64,000 bases of DNA from Acidobacteriota bacterium (GTDB lineage: Bacteria; Acidobacteriota; Terriglobia; Terriglobales; Acidobacteriaceae), in NCBI GenBank assembly GCA_018268915.1, contig JAFDVQ010000015.1:96994-160993 (forward strand), in the 5' to 3' direction. The stretch's first letter is position 1. Every line of letters begins with the position of its first letter. The position numbers and the translations under genes are program-made. The notes under the pieces are model-generated. The model was not told the origin of the DNA. It worked only from the letters and a program-made list of their open reading frames with translations, and made no database searches. Positions 27,100-36,686 of the stretch are shown one piece after another.

Positions 27100-27136
27100 G
27101 GGTGCCCCATGTCTCCTGCCGTTGGAGACATGGGAT
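27100..27136. repeat. GGGTGCCCC stem-loop element, copy A6
   Basis: GGGTGCCCC-ATGTCTCC-tgccgt-TGGAGACAT-GGGATACG; near-perfect stem. Confidence 0.8.
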
Positions 27137-27177
27137 ACGAAGATCTCAATCGACGGACAGATCGCTCACTCCACCGG

Positions 27178-27222
27178 TTTGTGCCCCATTCATCCCGCGT
27201 CTTTATGCGGGATGAGTGGGAT
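27178..27222. repeat. GTGCCCC stem-loop element, copy A7
   Basis: TTTGTGCCCCATTCATCCCGC-loop-GCGGGATGAGTGGGA. The head has lost its leading G residues. The same stem recurs at 48445. Confidence 0.75.
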
Positions 27223-27237
27223 TCCTGCCCGCAGTTT

Positions 27238-27285
27238 GGGTGCCCTATCCTAAACCGCAGCTTCATCGCGATGAGGATGGGGCAC
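27238..27285. repeat. GGGTGCCC stem-loop element, copy A8
   Basis: GGGTGCCCTATCCT-loop-GATGAGGATGGGGCAC; a third copy in a row, with a different stem. Confidence 0.65.
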
Positions 27286-27380
27286 GAGAATGCAGGACGC
27301 TTCACCTGAGGAGTCTCAGAAAGCCCCACCACCCTCCGACTCTGCTACAAATTTCTTTGTAGCCCTCCCGGAGGTCCACC

Positions 27381-28862
27381 GTGCTGCGTTTCTGCAAACT
27401 CGCGCTGATTACCTCTCTCCTCACCTGTGCTTCCGTGGCGCAGGAGGCCCACCACCACGGCGTCCCAGAGAAACTCGGCAAGGTCTCATTTCCCATCTCC
27501 TGCTCGCCCTCAGTCCAGTCCGACTTCAATCGCGGCATCGCGCTCCTCCACTCCTTCGCCTACGCCCCCGCAAAGGCCGCCTTCCAGCAAATCGCGACCC
27601 AGGATCCAAAATGCGCCATCGCTCACTGGGCAATCGCCATGACCCTCTTCCACCAGCTCTGGGATCTTCTTCCCGCGGCCTCCGCGTCCATAGCCGGGAC
27701 TGAAATCGCAACCGCGCAACGCATTGGCACAAACGATCCCCGCGAGCAGGCATACATTCACGCCTACTCGCTCCTGCTCGACAACCCAGGCCCCGCCTTC
27801 ACCGTTCGCAATCAGCAGTACGAGCAGGCCATGCGCGATCTTGCTCACCAGAATCCGTCAGACACCGAAGCTCAGGTCTTCTACGCTCTCGCCCTGCTCT
27901 CGAACGCATCGCCCACTGACAAAACTCACGCCCGCCAGAAGAAGGCACTCGCCATCCTCGAACCTCTCGATCGCGCTTACCCCGATCATCCCGGCATCAC
28001 GCACTACATCATCCACGCTTCTGACAGCACCGAACTCGCACCGGGCGGTCTCGCCGCGGCACGCAAGTATGCCAAGGTCGCTCCGTCCGCGCCTCATGCC
28101 CTGCACATGCCCTCGCACATCTTCACGCGCCTCGGCCTGTGGCAGGATTCCATTTCATCGAACCTTGCCGCAGAGCAGGCCGCCCGCGATCAGCATGACG
28201 TTGGCGAACAGCTTCACGCAATGGACTATCTCGTTTACGCCTATCTTCAGCTCGGACGCCACGACGATGCACACCGCATCCTCGACCAGCTAAGTGAGAT
28301 GCATAACCTCGGCATGTCCGACTTCAAAGTCGGCTACGCGGCAACGGCAATGCCTGTCCGCTATGCCGTCGAGCGCCACCGCTGGGACGAAGCGGCAAAA
28401 GCAGTCCCCGGCGAAAAATCCCAACCCCAGGTGGCGGCAATCACGGCGTGGGCGCGCGCACTGAGCAAGTCTCGCGGCCCTCATGTCTCCGAGGTAAGCG
28501 CGGAGCTATCCGAGCTTCGACTGTACGAAAGCCAGGCGATCTTCAACGGCAGTAAGGATTACTGGGCCCCGCAGATCCAAATCCTTCGCGAGGAAGCACT
28601 CGCCTGGTCTTCACAGGCCGCCGGCAAACCAAGCGAAGCCGAGTCACAAATGCGCGCCGCCGCAGATCAGGAAGACGCCATGGAGAAGCTCCCAGTCACT
28701 CCCGGCCCCATCGTTCCCGCCCGCGAGCAACTCGGCGAGCTTCTTCTTGAGCAGCATCACCCCGCCGAAGCCGCTGCAGAATTCAAAACATCTCTCGTGA
28801 ATTCCCCCAACCGCAAGAACGCAGTCGACGCCCTCACAACAATTAATCATCGATCGAGATAA
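27381..28862 (+). CDS. secreted tetratricopeptide-repeat protein
   Basis: The 493-residue protein has a signal peptide (about 1-20, ending S-V-A-Q) and then TPR-like helical hairpins through most of its length (for example F-A-Y-A-P-A-K-A-A-F-Q-Q-I-A at about 56-69). H-x-x-x and C-x-x-H-W-A-I-A-M features are typical of a family seen in Acidobacteria and Bacteroidetes with unknown function. It starts with GTG 6 bases after a strong GGAGG. It probably scaffolds proteins in the periplasm. Confidence 0.82.
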   Translation: MLRFCKLALITSLLTCASVAQEAHHHGVPEKLGKVSFPISCSPSVQSDFNRGIALLHSFAYAPAKAAFQQIATQDPKCAIAHWAIAMTLFHQLWDLLPAASASIAGTEIATAQRIGTNDPREQAYIHAYSLLLDNPGPAFTVRNQQYEQAMRDLAHQNPSDTEAQVFYALALLSNASPTDKTHARQKKALAILEPLDRAYPDHPGITHYIIHASDSTELAPGGLAAARKYAKVAPSAPHALHMPSHIFTRLGLWQDSISSNLAAEQAARDQHDVGEQLHAMDYLVYAYLQLGRHDDAHRILDQLSEMHNLGMSDFKVGYAATAMPVRYAVERHRWDEAAKAVPGEKSQPQVAAITAWARALSKSRGPHVSEVSAELSELRLYESQAIFNGSKDYWAPQIQILREEALAWSSQAAGKPSEAESQMRAAADQEDAMEKLPVTPGPIVPAREQLGELLLEQHHPAEAAAEFKTSLVNSPNRKNAVDALTTINHRSR

Positions 28863-28894
28863 CCTAGGCCCAGCATTGTGATTCAATTGGTGAT

Positions 28895-30406
28895 ATGTCT
28901 TCCCCCGTTTCGATCCATTTCTATGGGCACCCACTCTTTGATGTGAAGACCGCTGAAGAGTCTCTAAAGGTCGGATTCAGCAACTTATCCCAACTCGAAG
29001 GTGAATTCGCGGTTGTTAGGCAATCGAATGCAGAATCTTCGCTCTTCTGCTCCGGAAACGGAGTGACACAGCTTTTTTATGCAATTCACAATGGCCGTTT
29101 GTTCTACGGCGATACAGTGAGTGGCGTTCTGGAATCAGCTTCGCTAGGTTGGCATTGGAACTATGAGGCCCTTGCTAATCTGGCGATTTTCGGACATCTG
29201 CTCGGCAGCGAGACACTTCACCCCGCTGTTAGAAGAGTCGGTAAGAATGAATTGGTCTTTTGGAACGGATCATCTCTGGAGTCCACGCTCTGTAACGTAG
29301 ATACACCTGAACTTGGCGATCCTGCAGACGAGGCAATCGAATCTGTACTTGAAAGTGTTCGTCAACTAAGTGCACCAACAGACGTGATCTCATTCTCTGC
29401 AGGGTTTGATTCCCGAGTAATTCTTGCTGCTTTTCTTGCCCTTGGTCTCAAGCCGAATCTGGTTGTAATGGGAAATGAATCTTGCACTGATGTTTCGATT
29501 GCGTTTCAGATCGCGAGGGACTTGAATCTTTCAATTGAAAGAATCCCTTTAACAGGCAACAAAGCAATCGCCGACCGATCCCTTATCTCTAGAATTACAT
29601 CTGGTACAAAGACAATCGAGAACTGGCACACGTATGAATACGCTGCATCAGCATCTGCGCTCCCAGGCTCAGGCGTGTGGATTGGATCTAACGGCGAATA
29701 CGCAAGAACCTTCTTCGTCGATCGCGGTCTTGCATTCTATGGCGCCAATGCACTGGGAAAATTCGGAGTATCCAAGTTTTGGCATACGAAGATCAGCAGG
29801 AATTCACTGCCACCTGAATTGCATTACGCCCTGAATCAGGAACTCGTGGAGTCCATCGAACCTCACACAGTGCTTGAACGACTGAACGCCTATTTCCCTC
29901 ATAGCTCGCTCGCCGCAGTCAACGACGAACTTTATCTCGAGCGCGTGCGGCAATTCATTGCAAACGGCCTTCGTCTCGTTTCGACAAAATATTTGCCAAA
30001 GACACCCTTTCTTAATCCCAGGTGGATTAGTGCAGTGAAACGGATGCCCCGGCACTGGAAGATGGGAAATAAATGGCATCGCTACGCAATTTCGCGTCTC
30101 TGTCCCCGATTGCTTTCCTTTCCATACGACGCTGGTGGCGTTCCCATGCTAAATTCTCCGGGACTTGGGTACTGGCTCGGTCTATCTCCACATTCGAAGA
30201 ACGTTCCATACTTCGACTATCCGGTTTTTCTTAAGTCCGATACATTTGTGACCGCTTATACCAGTTCGCTCAAGACTCTTAAAGGCATCTTTCGTCAGGA
30301 TGACCTGGATGCGCTCTCGCATAATTGGCCCATGAGGACCACTACTTACTTCGCGGCGCTCTCGTTTTACACCGAGATGCTTCAGCAGCGAGCCTCGGAA
30401 GGATAA
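28895..30406 (+). CDS. asparagine-synthase-like protein lacking the glutaminase cysteine
   Basis: The 503-residue protein has an Ntn-like N-terminal half (about 5-140) without the Met-Cys start that carries glutaminase activity in AsnB. An ATP-pyrophosphatase half follows with the PP-loop S-A-G-F-D-S-R (168-174, normally S-G-G-x-D-S). This suggests an ATP-dependent ligase or macrocyclase-like activity that does not use glutamine. Its sequence is clearly more AT-rich than the flanking genes, and codon choice differs, so recent acquisition is likely. No lasso-peptide precursor or cell-wall partner is seen beside it. Confidence 0.75.
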   Translation: MSSPVSIHFYGHPLFDVKTAEESLKVGFSNLSQLEGEFAVVRQSNAESSLFCSGNGVTQLFYAIHNGRLFYGDTVSGVLESASLGWHWNYEALANLAIFGHLLGSETLHPAVRRVGKNELVFWNGSSLESTLCNVDTPELGDPADEAIESVLESVRQLSAPTDVISFSAGFDSRVILAAFLALGLKPNLVVMGNESCTDVSIAFQIARDLNLSIERIPLTGNKAIADRSLISRITSGTKTIENWHTYEYAASASALPGSGVWIGSNGEYARTFFVDRGLAFYGANALGKFGVSKFWHTKISRNSLPPELHYALNQELVESIEPHTVLERLNAYFPHSSLAAVNDELYLERVRQFIANGLRLVSTKYLPKTPFLNPRWISAVKRMPRHWKMGNKWHRYAISRLCPRLLSFPYDAGGVPMLNSPGLGYWLGLSPHSKNVPYFDYPVFLKSDTFVTAYTSSLKTLKGIFRQDDLDALSHNWPMRTTTYFAALSFYTEMLQQRASEG

Positions 30407-30456
30407 AGACTGAGATGTGACTTGAGTCGTGATCGTTCTGAGAAGTGTCCCAGCTC

Positions 30457-30936
30457 TTAAAACGACAAATCCACCGGCCCAGTCACCCGCAACACGGATT
30501 GATCTCCCGTCATCTGTTTCCACGCCAACCGAATCGCTTCCACCTTCGCCCGGTTCTCCGCCGTGTCTGGGTAGTCGATGATCACGCACTTGCTTCGGAG
30601 TCGTTCGGGCGCTGCCTGCCCCTTCCCCTGCCACTGCCCGTAGATGTCAGCGACGCTCAATCCGTTTGGAAATCGCGGTGTGATCTCTCGGTCCAGGAAT
30701 GCTCGCCACTCCGCATCGCTCACACCTCTGTCTGGCTGTTCGGCAGGGCCGAGCCCGAAGTAGAGCTTCGTATCCACCCAGCCCTTCGTCGCGCCGGGGT
30801 GCGTGTGATCGCCGTGAAGTATGGGAGCGGTTCGCGCCACCGAACTGCCGGCATGATGCGTGCAGCCTGCGACAGAGAGAGTCAGTGCAAAGAGGGCCAG
30901 CGACGATCGGACGTGCAATTTGTGCTCCCAAGGCAT
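30457..30936 (-). CDS. DUF3574-family lipoprotein
   Basis: The 159-residue protein has a lipobox (L-S-V-A-G-C, Cys about residue 25), so it should be lipid-anchored. The core (K-L-Y-F-G-L-G ... W-R-A-F-L-D-R-E-I-T-P-R-F-P-N-G-L-S-V) matches DUF3574, whose function is unknown. It follows the DUF427 gene by 13 bases in the same orientation, probably in one transcript. Confidence 0.82.
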   Translation of the reverse strand: MPWEHKLHVRSSLALFALTLSVAGCTHHAGSSVARTAPILHGDHTHPGATKGWVDTKLYFGLGPAEQPDRGVSDAEWRAFLDREITPRFPNGLSVADIYGQWQGKGQAAPERLRSKCVIIDYPDTAENRAKVEAIRLAWKQMTGDQSVLRVTGPVDLSF

Positions 30937-30949
30937 GGGCTTGCGGAAT

Positions 30950-31234
30950 CTACTTTTCTACTTCAACTCCACGCCAGAAAGCCACAAATCCTTTGATCTT
31001 ACGGGCAGCAGGCTTCGGGTCGGGATAGTACCAGGCCGCATCCGGATTGTCCTGCCCATCGATGTACAAGCTCAGGTATTTCGCCTGCCCCTTCCACGGA
31101 CAGGTTGAGGTCGTGCTGCTCGACCGGAAATACTCCCGCTTCAGGCTGCCTTCCGGGAAATACACGTTTCCTTCAACAACCTCTGTTGTGTCGCTTTCCG
31201 CTATGATCTTGCCGTTCCAAATCGCTTTTGCCAT
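30950..31234 (-). CDS. DUF427-domain protein
   Basis: This 94-residue protein matches the compact DUF427 fold: M-A-K-A-I-W-N-G at the start, the core Y-F-P and S-T-T-S-T-C-P-W-K-G-Q-A-K-Y motif, and W-Y-Y-P-D-P-K-P-A-A at the end. The reaction is unknown; the family is widespread in soil bacteria. It heads a two-gene unit with the DUF3574 lipoprotein. Confidence 0.88.
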   Translation of the reverse strand: MAKAIWNGKIIAESDTTEVVEGNVYFPEGSLKREYFRSSSTTSTCPWKGQAKYLSLYIDGQDNPDAAWYYPDPKPAARKIKGFVAFWRGVEVEK

Positions 31235-31421
31235 TTTCTTTCACACCGCGCTTTTTCGCCTGATCACCGGCGAACCGAAGTCTTTAGAACAGTAACAGAC
31301 ATTGGACGCACAATCGAGTCGGATGGATTCCATCCAGCAATCGAGCGGTTCAGCACTCTCAATCCGCATCGGCTTACAACTCGATCATTTCATATCAAGT
31401 TGCTGGCAGCCCCCAAACGCG

Positions 31422-31446
31422 AGAAAACCCGGCCGCTTCGGCCGGG
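31422..31446 (-). terminator. intrinsic terminator of the small secreted Cys protein gene
   Basis: Read on the minus strand, CCCGGCCG-AAG-CGGCCGGG is followed by TTTTCTC. The 8-bp GC stem and T-run lie about 20 bases after the stop at 31468. Confidence 0.9.
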
Positions 31447-31467
31447 CTCCTCTGGAAAACGCGTCCG

Positions 31468-31791
31468 TTACTTTGCCGCTTCGATCGAGTCAATGTGTAC
31501 TGACTTCTTGCTGGCGTCCGCCGTAGCCTTCACCGCCACGTGATCGCCGTAGAACTTCTTCACCGCATCAGGATTGTCGATCGTCCATACCTGTTTCTTG
31601 CCCTCATCCACGAACACCGGCGTCATGCCGCCCTCCATGCACTTCTTCACGCACTCCGAGCCGCTGCCCGCGTGTTTCGCGCCGCACATCGAGTCTGAGA
31701 TCCAGCCGTTCATTGCCTTCGAGTCGGCCGCACTCGCCGCCACGCCTGAAAACGCCACAACTGCAAGAGTCACTGCTGCAATACGCTTCAC
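31468..31791 (-). CDS. small secreted cysteine-containing protein
   Basis: The 107-residue protein has a signal peptide ending A-S-A-A. Its core is G-W-I-S-D-S-M-C-G-A-K-H-A-G, then E-C-V-K-K-C-M-E-G-G, then a beta-rich part with V-W-T-I-D-N-P and V-K-A-T. The C-G-A-K-H plus C-x-x-x-C pattern recurs in many small acidobacterial exported proteins of unknown role and could bind metal or form disulfides. I chose the GTG at 31791 because CCGGAGG stands 7 bases upstream; an ATG at 31836 lacks such a site. Confidence 0.75.
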   Translation of the reverse strand: MKRIAAVTLAVVAFSGVAASAADSKAMNGWISDSMCGAKHAGSGSECVKKCMEGGMTPVFVDEGKKQVWTIDNPDAVKKFYGDHVAVKATADASKKSVHIDSIEAAK

Positions 31792-31894
31792 TGGTAAACC
31801 TCCGGGGAAGTCATTTTCTAGAACGCCCTCCATCATGCTACTTCGGCCCAGCGTTCGACAAGTCCTGCCTCGTCCCCGCTTTCAGCGCATCAAC

Positions 31895-32356
31895 TTACTT
31901 AACCTTCCAATCTTCAGTCTGCTGGGAAGCCTGCCGCCTCGCCGCCACATTTTTCAGTGTCAGTTCGTAGCGCGCAGCAGCCGCGGGAAAGCGGTTTACA
32001 AGCTCTGAAGTCTTATTCATAAAATTCGGCATCTTCTCCCGGATGCCTTCCAGGATGTGAGCAAATTTCGCGAGCAGGAAGAATCCCTCTGCGTTGCAAT
32101 CGACGAACAGCTCCACCGAAACCGCACCATGCAGCACCATTGCCGCCGCCATCTCCCAGTAAGTCAGCACCTGACGAAAATACGCGTTGTGCGGATCCTT
32201 AGGATTGTGCGCCACTGCGAAGAACTCCTCCGCTGTGTTCGGCCAGAACTCTCCCGTCATCCAAGCACGTGCCTGCCGAAGCACCGCCTCCGTGCGCAAT
32301 TCATATAACTTCAAAATGATTTCAGCATCTGCCGGCGTAGCAAGCATCCGTTCCAT
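31895..32356 (-). CDS. hypothetical protein
   Basis: This 153-residue helical cytoplasmic protein begins with M-E-R-M-L-A-T-P-A-D-A-E-I-I-L-K-L-Y-E-L-R and contains W-E-M-A-A-A-M-V-L-H-G-A-V and a C-terminal basic helix. It resembles unannotated acidobacterial proteins of similar length; no motif of known function is seen. It lies downstream of topA on the same strand, beyond the topA terminator. Confidence 0.7.
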   Translation of the reverse strand: MERMLATPADAEIILKLYELRTEAVLRQARAWMTGEFWPNTAEEFFAVAHNPKDPHNAYFRQVLTYWEMAAAMVLHGAVSVELFVDCNAEGFFLLAKFAHILEGIREKMPNFMNKTSELVNRFPAAAARYELTLKNVAARRQASQQTEDWKVK

Positions 32357-32421
32357 TGAGCAAGTCTCCGATTGCCCATACTAACGGATCAGCCTTTGAG
32401 CTTGCTGAGGCTCCAACAAAT

Positions 32422-32453
32422 AGAAAAGCGGGACCAACAGGCCCCGCTTCTCT
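32422..32453 (-). terminator. intrinsic terminator of topA
   Basis: AGAGAAGCGGG and CCCGCTTTTCT form the stem on the minus strand, followed by ATTTG. It lies 20 bases after the topA stop. Confidence 0.8.
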
Positions 32454-32473
32454 ATTTTTCATTTGTGATCGCC

Positions 32474-35137
32474 TTACGCCGGCTGCAATTCCTTCTTCTC
32501 AATCACCGGCCCATGCGTCTCTGCCGTCGGAGGTGGCGGAGCATCGCCAATCCGCTTCGAGTAGGTGCAGACAATCTCCGCACCCGGCTCAGGCTGAGCA
32601 GCCTTCTTGCCCTTCTTCTTCGGCTTCTCTTCCTCCGCGCCCTTCTTCTTGTTCGGGCACTCGAGGTAGATGCCGCTCTTGAGAGTCTTCTCTACAAGAT
32701 ACGGACTGCCGCACTCCGGGCACTTCTGCGGGACCGGCTTGTTGTTAGACGTGAAATCGCACTTCGGATAATTTGTGCAGCCCCAGAAGACATTCCCGCG
32801 TCGCGCCTTGCGTTCTGCAATATCGCCAACGCCGCACTTCGGACACTTCATGCCTTCGATCAGGTTCTGCTTGATGTACTTGCACTTCGGATATCCCGAG
32901 CACGAAACGAACTCGCCGTACGCCCCTTGCCGCAACACAAGCGGCTTGCCGCATTCCGGACATGCCTCGCCGGTCGGCTCAGGTGGTTTCTGCTGCTGCT
33001 TCTGGCTCAGCTTGCGGATCGTCTTGCACGGCGGATCTTCGCTGTAGCCCGGGCAGCTCATGAACGGTCCGAACGGTCCGCGCCGCAGCACCATCACTCG
33101 TCCGCAATTTTCGCAGTACTCATCCGTATCGCCTGCCTCCTGCGCTTCCGGAGTATTCATGTCCGGCTTGGCAGCAATGTTCTCCTTAGTAAACGTGCAG
33201 CTCGTCGGATCCTTCTTGTTGTATGCCGAGCATGCATAAAAGCTGCCGAACTTACCCCACTTCAAAATCAGCGGCGATCCGCACACTTCGCACTTCTCAT
33301 CCGTCATGTGCTCCATGCGTTTGATATTGCGCATGGTCTTGTCCGCATCCTTCAGCTCGTCTTCAAAGTGGTCGTAGAACCCGTTCAGCAGATCCGTCCA
33401 CCTCTCCTTGCCTTCTTCGATGTCGTCCAGCTCTTCTTCCAGCTTCGCGGTGTACTTCGTATCGAAGATGTACGGGAAGCTCTCCACCAGCAGGTCGCAG
33501 ACCACCATCCCGATTTCGGTCGGGTAAAAACGCCCGCGCGATCCGCCATGCTTCACGACGTACTCGCGATCTTGGATGGTACTGATAATCGACGCATAAG
33601 TCGACGGTCTGCCGATGCCTCGCTCTTCCAGTTCCTTCACCAATGAGGCTTCGTTGTATCGTGGCGGAGGCTCGGTGAAGTGATCTTCGGGAAAAAGCTG
33701 TTCCAGGTCCAGCACCATCTTGTCTTCGAGGTGCGGCAGCCTGTTCGCGAGAGAGTTCTCGTCGTCATCCGCCTTCTTCTCTTCCGACATCTCGTAGACC
33801 TTGAGGAAGCCATCGAAGCGAAGCACTGACCCCGTCACGCGGAAGTCATAGGTCTTCTTATCGATCGCGGACTTTGCTTCAATCCTCGCCGTCGTGATGT
33901 CATAGACCGCCGGCACCATCTGCGAGGCGATGAATCGCTTCCAGATCAGTGTGTAGAGCTTCAGCTGCTCATCGCTCAGATACTTTGCAATCGACTCTGG
34001 AGTCCGCGCTGCGTCGGAAGGCCTGATCGCCTCGTGCGCATCTTGAGCATCCTTCTTGCCCTTGAATGTATTCGGCGAAGCAGGCAGATATTGTTTGCCC
34101 AGTTCCTTCCCGATCCACGCACGCGCACCTTCTACCGCCTCAGGCGAAACACGCGGAGAATCGGTACGCATATAGGTAATCAGACCGGTCGTGCCCTCGG
34201 AGCCGAGATCGATTCCCTCGTAGAGCCTCTGCGCCACGCCCATCGTGCGTCGCACATTGAAGCCCAGCTTGCTCGATGCATCCCGCTGCAATTGGCTGGT
34301 AATAAAAGGAGCCAACGGCCGGCGCTGCTGCTCGCGCTGCTTTACTTCCGCGACTGTCCAAGTCGCCTTCTCCAACGCCTTCAGCACCGCGTCCATCTGC
34401 GCCTTGTCCGGCAGAGCATTTGAGATGAACTGGTCCTTGCCGTCCTTATCCTGCCCGTTCGCAACCTTCGCAGCTTCGCCTTCGATGCCGACAAACTTCG
34501 CCTTGAAGTTATCGCCGGCTTTCTTTTCAGGATGGAGCTGTGCCTCGAGCGTCCAATATTCCACGGGCTTGAACGCCGCGATCTCTCGCTCACGTTCGAC
34601 AATCAGACGCACTGCTACCGTCTGCACACGCCCGGCCGACAGTCCACGCCGCACCTTGTCCCAAAGCAGTGGAGAGATCTGATACCCCACAAGCCTGTCG
34701 AGAACGCGGCGCGTCTGCTGCGCGTTGACAAGATTCTCATCAATATCGCGCGCATGCTGAAAGGCGTCCTGAACCGCCTTCTTCGTGATCTCATTAAAGG
34801 TCACCCGGCGAATCTTCTTCCGCTCCTTGGCATTCGTTCCAAGCTGAATCGCCAGGTGCGCGGCAATCGCCTCGCCTTCGCGGTCCGGGTCAGGCGCCAG
34901 GAAGATCTCGTCCGCTTTTTGTCCAGCTTTCTTCAACTGCTCGACAACTTTTTCTTTCCCCGGCGACACAATCAGCTCGGGTACAAATGTGCGCTTCTTC
35001 AGCTCCACGCCAATGTCGTTCTTGGGCAGATCCATAATGTGCCCAATCGACGCGCGGACCTCGAAGCCCTTGCCTAAATATTTCTCGATCGTCTTCGCCT
35101 TCGCCGGCGACTCAACGATCACAAGTGATCTACTCAT
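32474..35137 (-). CDS. topA: DNA topoisomerase I
   Basis: This 887-residue type IA topoisomerase relaxes negative supercoils. The Toprim domain opens with V-I-V-E-S-P-A-K-A-K-T-I-E and has D-P-D-R-E-G-E-A-I-A. The active-site Tyr is in I-T-Y-M-R-T-D-S (about Y322). The C-terminus has five consecutive C4 zinc ribbons: C-E-V-C, C-E-N-C, C-P-E-C, C-P-K-C and C-P-E-C, each with a second Cys pair (the last is degenerate). A basic, Ala/Glu/Lys-rich tail follows. I use the second ATG at 35137, 5 bases after AAGGA. dprA lies upstream in the same orientation, a common pairing. Confidence 0.95.
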   Translation of the reverse strand: MSRSLVIVESPAKAKTIEKYLGKGFEVRASIGHIMDLPKNDIGVELKKRTFVPELIVSPGKEKVVEQLKKAGQKADEIFLAPDPDREGEAIAAHLAIQLGTNAKERKKIRRVTFNEITKKAVQDAFQHARDIDENLVNAQQTRRVLDRLVGYQISPLLWDKVRRGLSAGRVQTVAVRLIVEREREIAAFKPVEYWTLEAQLHPEKKAGDNFKAKFVGIEGEAAKVANGQDKDGKDQFISNALPDKAQMDAVLKALEKATWTVAEVKQREQQRRPLAPFITSQLQRDASSKLGFNVRRTMGVAQRLYEGIDLGSEGTTGLITYMRTDSPRVSPEAVEGARAWIGKELGKQYLPASPNTFKGKKDAQDAHEAIRPSDAARTPESIAKYLSDEQLKLYTLIWKRFIASQMVPAVYDITTARIEAKSAIDKKTYDFRVTGSVLRFDGFLKVYEMSEEKKADDDENSLANRLPHLEDKMVLDLEQLFPEDHFTEPPPRYNEASLVKELEERGIGRPSTYASIISTIQDREYVVKHGGSRGRFYPTEIGMVVCDLLVESFPYIFDTKYTAKLEEELDDIEEGKERWTDLLNGFYDHFEDELKDADKTMRNIKRMEHMTDEKCEVCGSPLILKWGKFGSFYACSAYNKKDPTSCTFTKENIAAKPDMNTPEAQEAGDTDEYCENCGRVMVLRRGPFGPFMSCPGYSEDPPCKTIRKLSQKQQQKPPEPTGEACPECGKPLVLRQGAYGEFVSCSGYPKCKYIKQNLIEGMKCPKCGVGDIAERKARRGNVFWGCTNYPKCDFTSNNKPVPQKCPECGSPYLVEKTLKSGIYLECPNKKKGAEEEKPKKKGKKAAQPEPGAEIVCTYSKRIGDAPPPPTAETHGPVIEKKELQPA

Positions 35138-35492
35138 TGCCATCCTTGATTCCGTATTACTCTACCCTATCGCGCCCAACCACTCGTCACATTCGATACA
35201 CGAGGTTGGCCATTTGACTCAGGCGGAGAACCTTCTGTTGCCTTCTGCCGTTGTCTCTTTCAATACATTCGGTGCGGAACGTTCAACCTGCCGGAAGCAC
35301 TCACCCGGGTTCCGTTCCATATAAATGGTTGCAAGATTTGCAAGCTACCATGGAACCCGCCTCCGTTTCCACTCCCTTCGACTCTCTTGCCTACTGAATC
35401 GCAACCCGCCCTGCGACACAAACTCTATTAAATGTGCGACTCATCCCTCCAACGGCGCTCTCCGAAAATTATGTGACTTGAAATGGGTATTC
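35138..35492. other. 355-bp spacer between dprA and topA
   Basis: No gene, repeat family member or convincing hairpin was found here; it presumably carries the topA promoter on the minus strand. Confidence 0.5.
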
Positions 35493-36686
35493 TCACAGTG
35501 TGCGGACATAATTCTTCCCCGGCAGGCACCGCACCCGGCCGCTCATCTCCAGCTCGAACAAGGCCGTAAAAACCTCAGATGATGTCAGTTGCGTCTCCAG
35601 CTTCTCCAGCAATTCATCGATCTGCAGCGACTCATCTGTCCTCAGTGTCTTCAGCACAATCGACTCTTCTGCTCGCAGCACTGGGTCCGGCAGAAGAGAT
35701 GCGGTGGATTCCTGTTTGGATTCAAGGCCCGCTAGCTGCTCCAGCTCAAGTCGTACTTGCGATGGGAGATCCTCCCACACGTCCTCCCAGCTCGCAACCA
35801 GCTTCGCTCCCTGCTTGATCAGCGTGTTCGGCGTCCACGAGTTCTTCGCCGTCACATTCCCTGGCACCGCATAAAGGTCCCGATCCTGCTCCGCCGCACA
35901 CCGTGCCGTAACTCGCGTACCCGAGTTCTCGCTCGCCTCAACCACCAGCACGCCGATGCTCAGTCCGCTGATGATCCGGTTTCGTCGCGGAAAGTTCTGC
36001 GGAGCCGGAAACGTCCCCATTGGCACCTCGCTCACAATCGCTCCGCCAACCGAAAGAATCTCCTCCGCAATCTTCCTGTTCTCCTTGGGATAGACAACGT
36101 CGATCCCAGTTCCCCACACCGCGACGTTCGGCATCCTGGCGGCAAGCGCCCCTCTATGCGCACATGTATCGATACCGCGAGCCATCCCGCTCACAATCAA
36201 CAAACGCCGCGCCGACAGATCCCGCGCAAGCATCTCCGCAACTTGCATTCCATAAGGAGATGGATGCCTTGTGCCGACAATCGCGATCGATGGCCGCGAC
36301 AGCAGGCTCACATCACCTCGCACCCAGAGCACCGGCGGCGGATCATAGATCTCCTTCAGACGCTCTGGATACTCCGGCGACGCCAGCGTAAGCAGCTGCA
36401 CACCCTTCTTCGAGAATTGCTCAGCTTCTTCTTCCGCCGCCCGCCTCGCCTTTCCGTCAAAGATGAACTGCGCCGCATCCGCCGGAAATCTCAGTCCCTC
36501 TAGCTCCGTCAGCGTCAGCGCAAATAGCTGCGCCGGACACTGCAGCTCTCGCACGGCATCGGCAATCCGCTTCGGGCCGAGATTCGGAGTCAACGCCAGT
36601 GCCAGCAGTGCCAGCCTGTCTTCATCCAGTTCGCGATTGCAGTTGGTTACAGCAGACTCTCTACCTTCTATTGCCATCTCTTGCAT
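35493..36686 (-). CDS. dprA: DNA-processing protein DprA
   Basis: This 397-residue protein loads RecA on incoming single-stranded DNA during transformation. After an N-terminal helical domain, the Rossmann-like core shows V-G-T-R-H-P-S-P-Y-G, S-G-M-A-R-G-I-D-T-C-A-H-R-G-A, the F-P-R-R-N-R-I-I-S-G-L segment and S-G-T-R-V-T-A. The C-terminal winged-helix part (about 330-390) resembles the DprA extension. Alternative starts within the first four codons cannot be separated. cinA is also in this window, but no ComEC or pilus genes are. Confidence 0.95.
   Translation of the reverse strand: MQEMAIEGRESAVTNCNRELDEDRLALLALALTPNLGPKRIADAVRELQCPAQLFALTLTELEGLRFPADAAQFIFDGKARRAAEEEAEQFSKKGVQLLTLASPEYPERLKEIYDPPPVLWVRGDVSLLSRPSIAIVGTRHPSPYGMQVAEMLARDLSARRLLIVSGMARGIDTCAHRGALAARMPNVAVWGTGIDVVYPKENRKIAEEILSVGGAIVSEVPMGTFPAPQNFPRRNRIISGLSIGVLVVEASENSGTRVTARCAAEQDRDLYAVPGNVTAKNSWTPNTLIKQGAKLVASWEDVWEDLPSQVRLELEQLAGLESKQESTASLLPDPVLRAEESIVLKTLRTDESLQIDELLEKLETQLTSSEVFTALFELEMSGRVRCLPGKNYVRTL

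Larger units (their letters stand above)
26751..27380. other. 630-bp spacer with a small ORF and three stem-loop repeats
   Basis: It holds a GTGCCTTGCA/TGCAAGGTGC hairpin near 26898-26921, a 40-codon ORF (26966-27088, listed separately) and three consecutive A-type repeats (27100, 27178, 27238). Nothing else was recognised. Confidence 0.6.
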
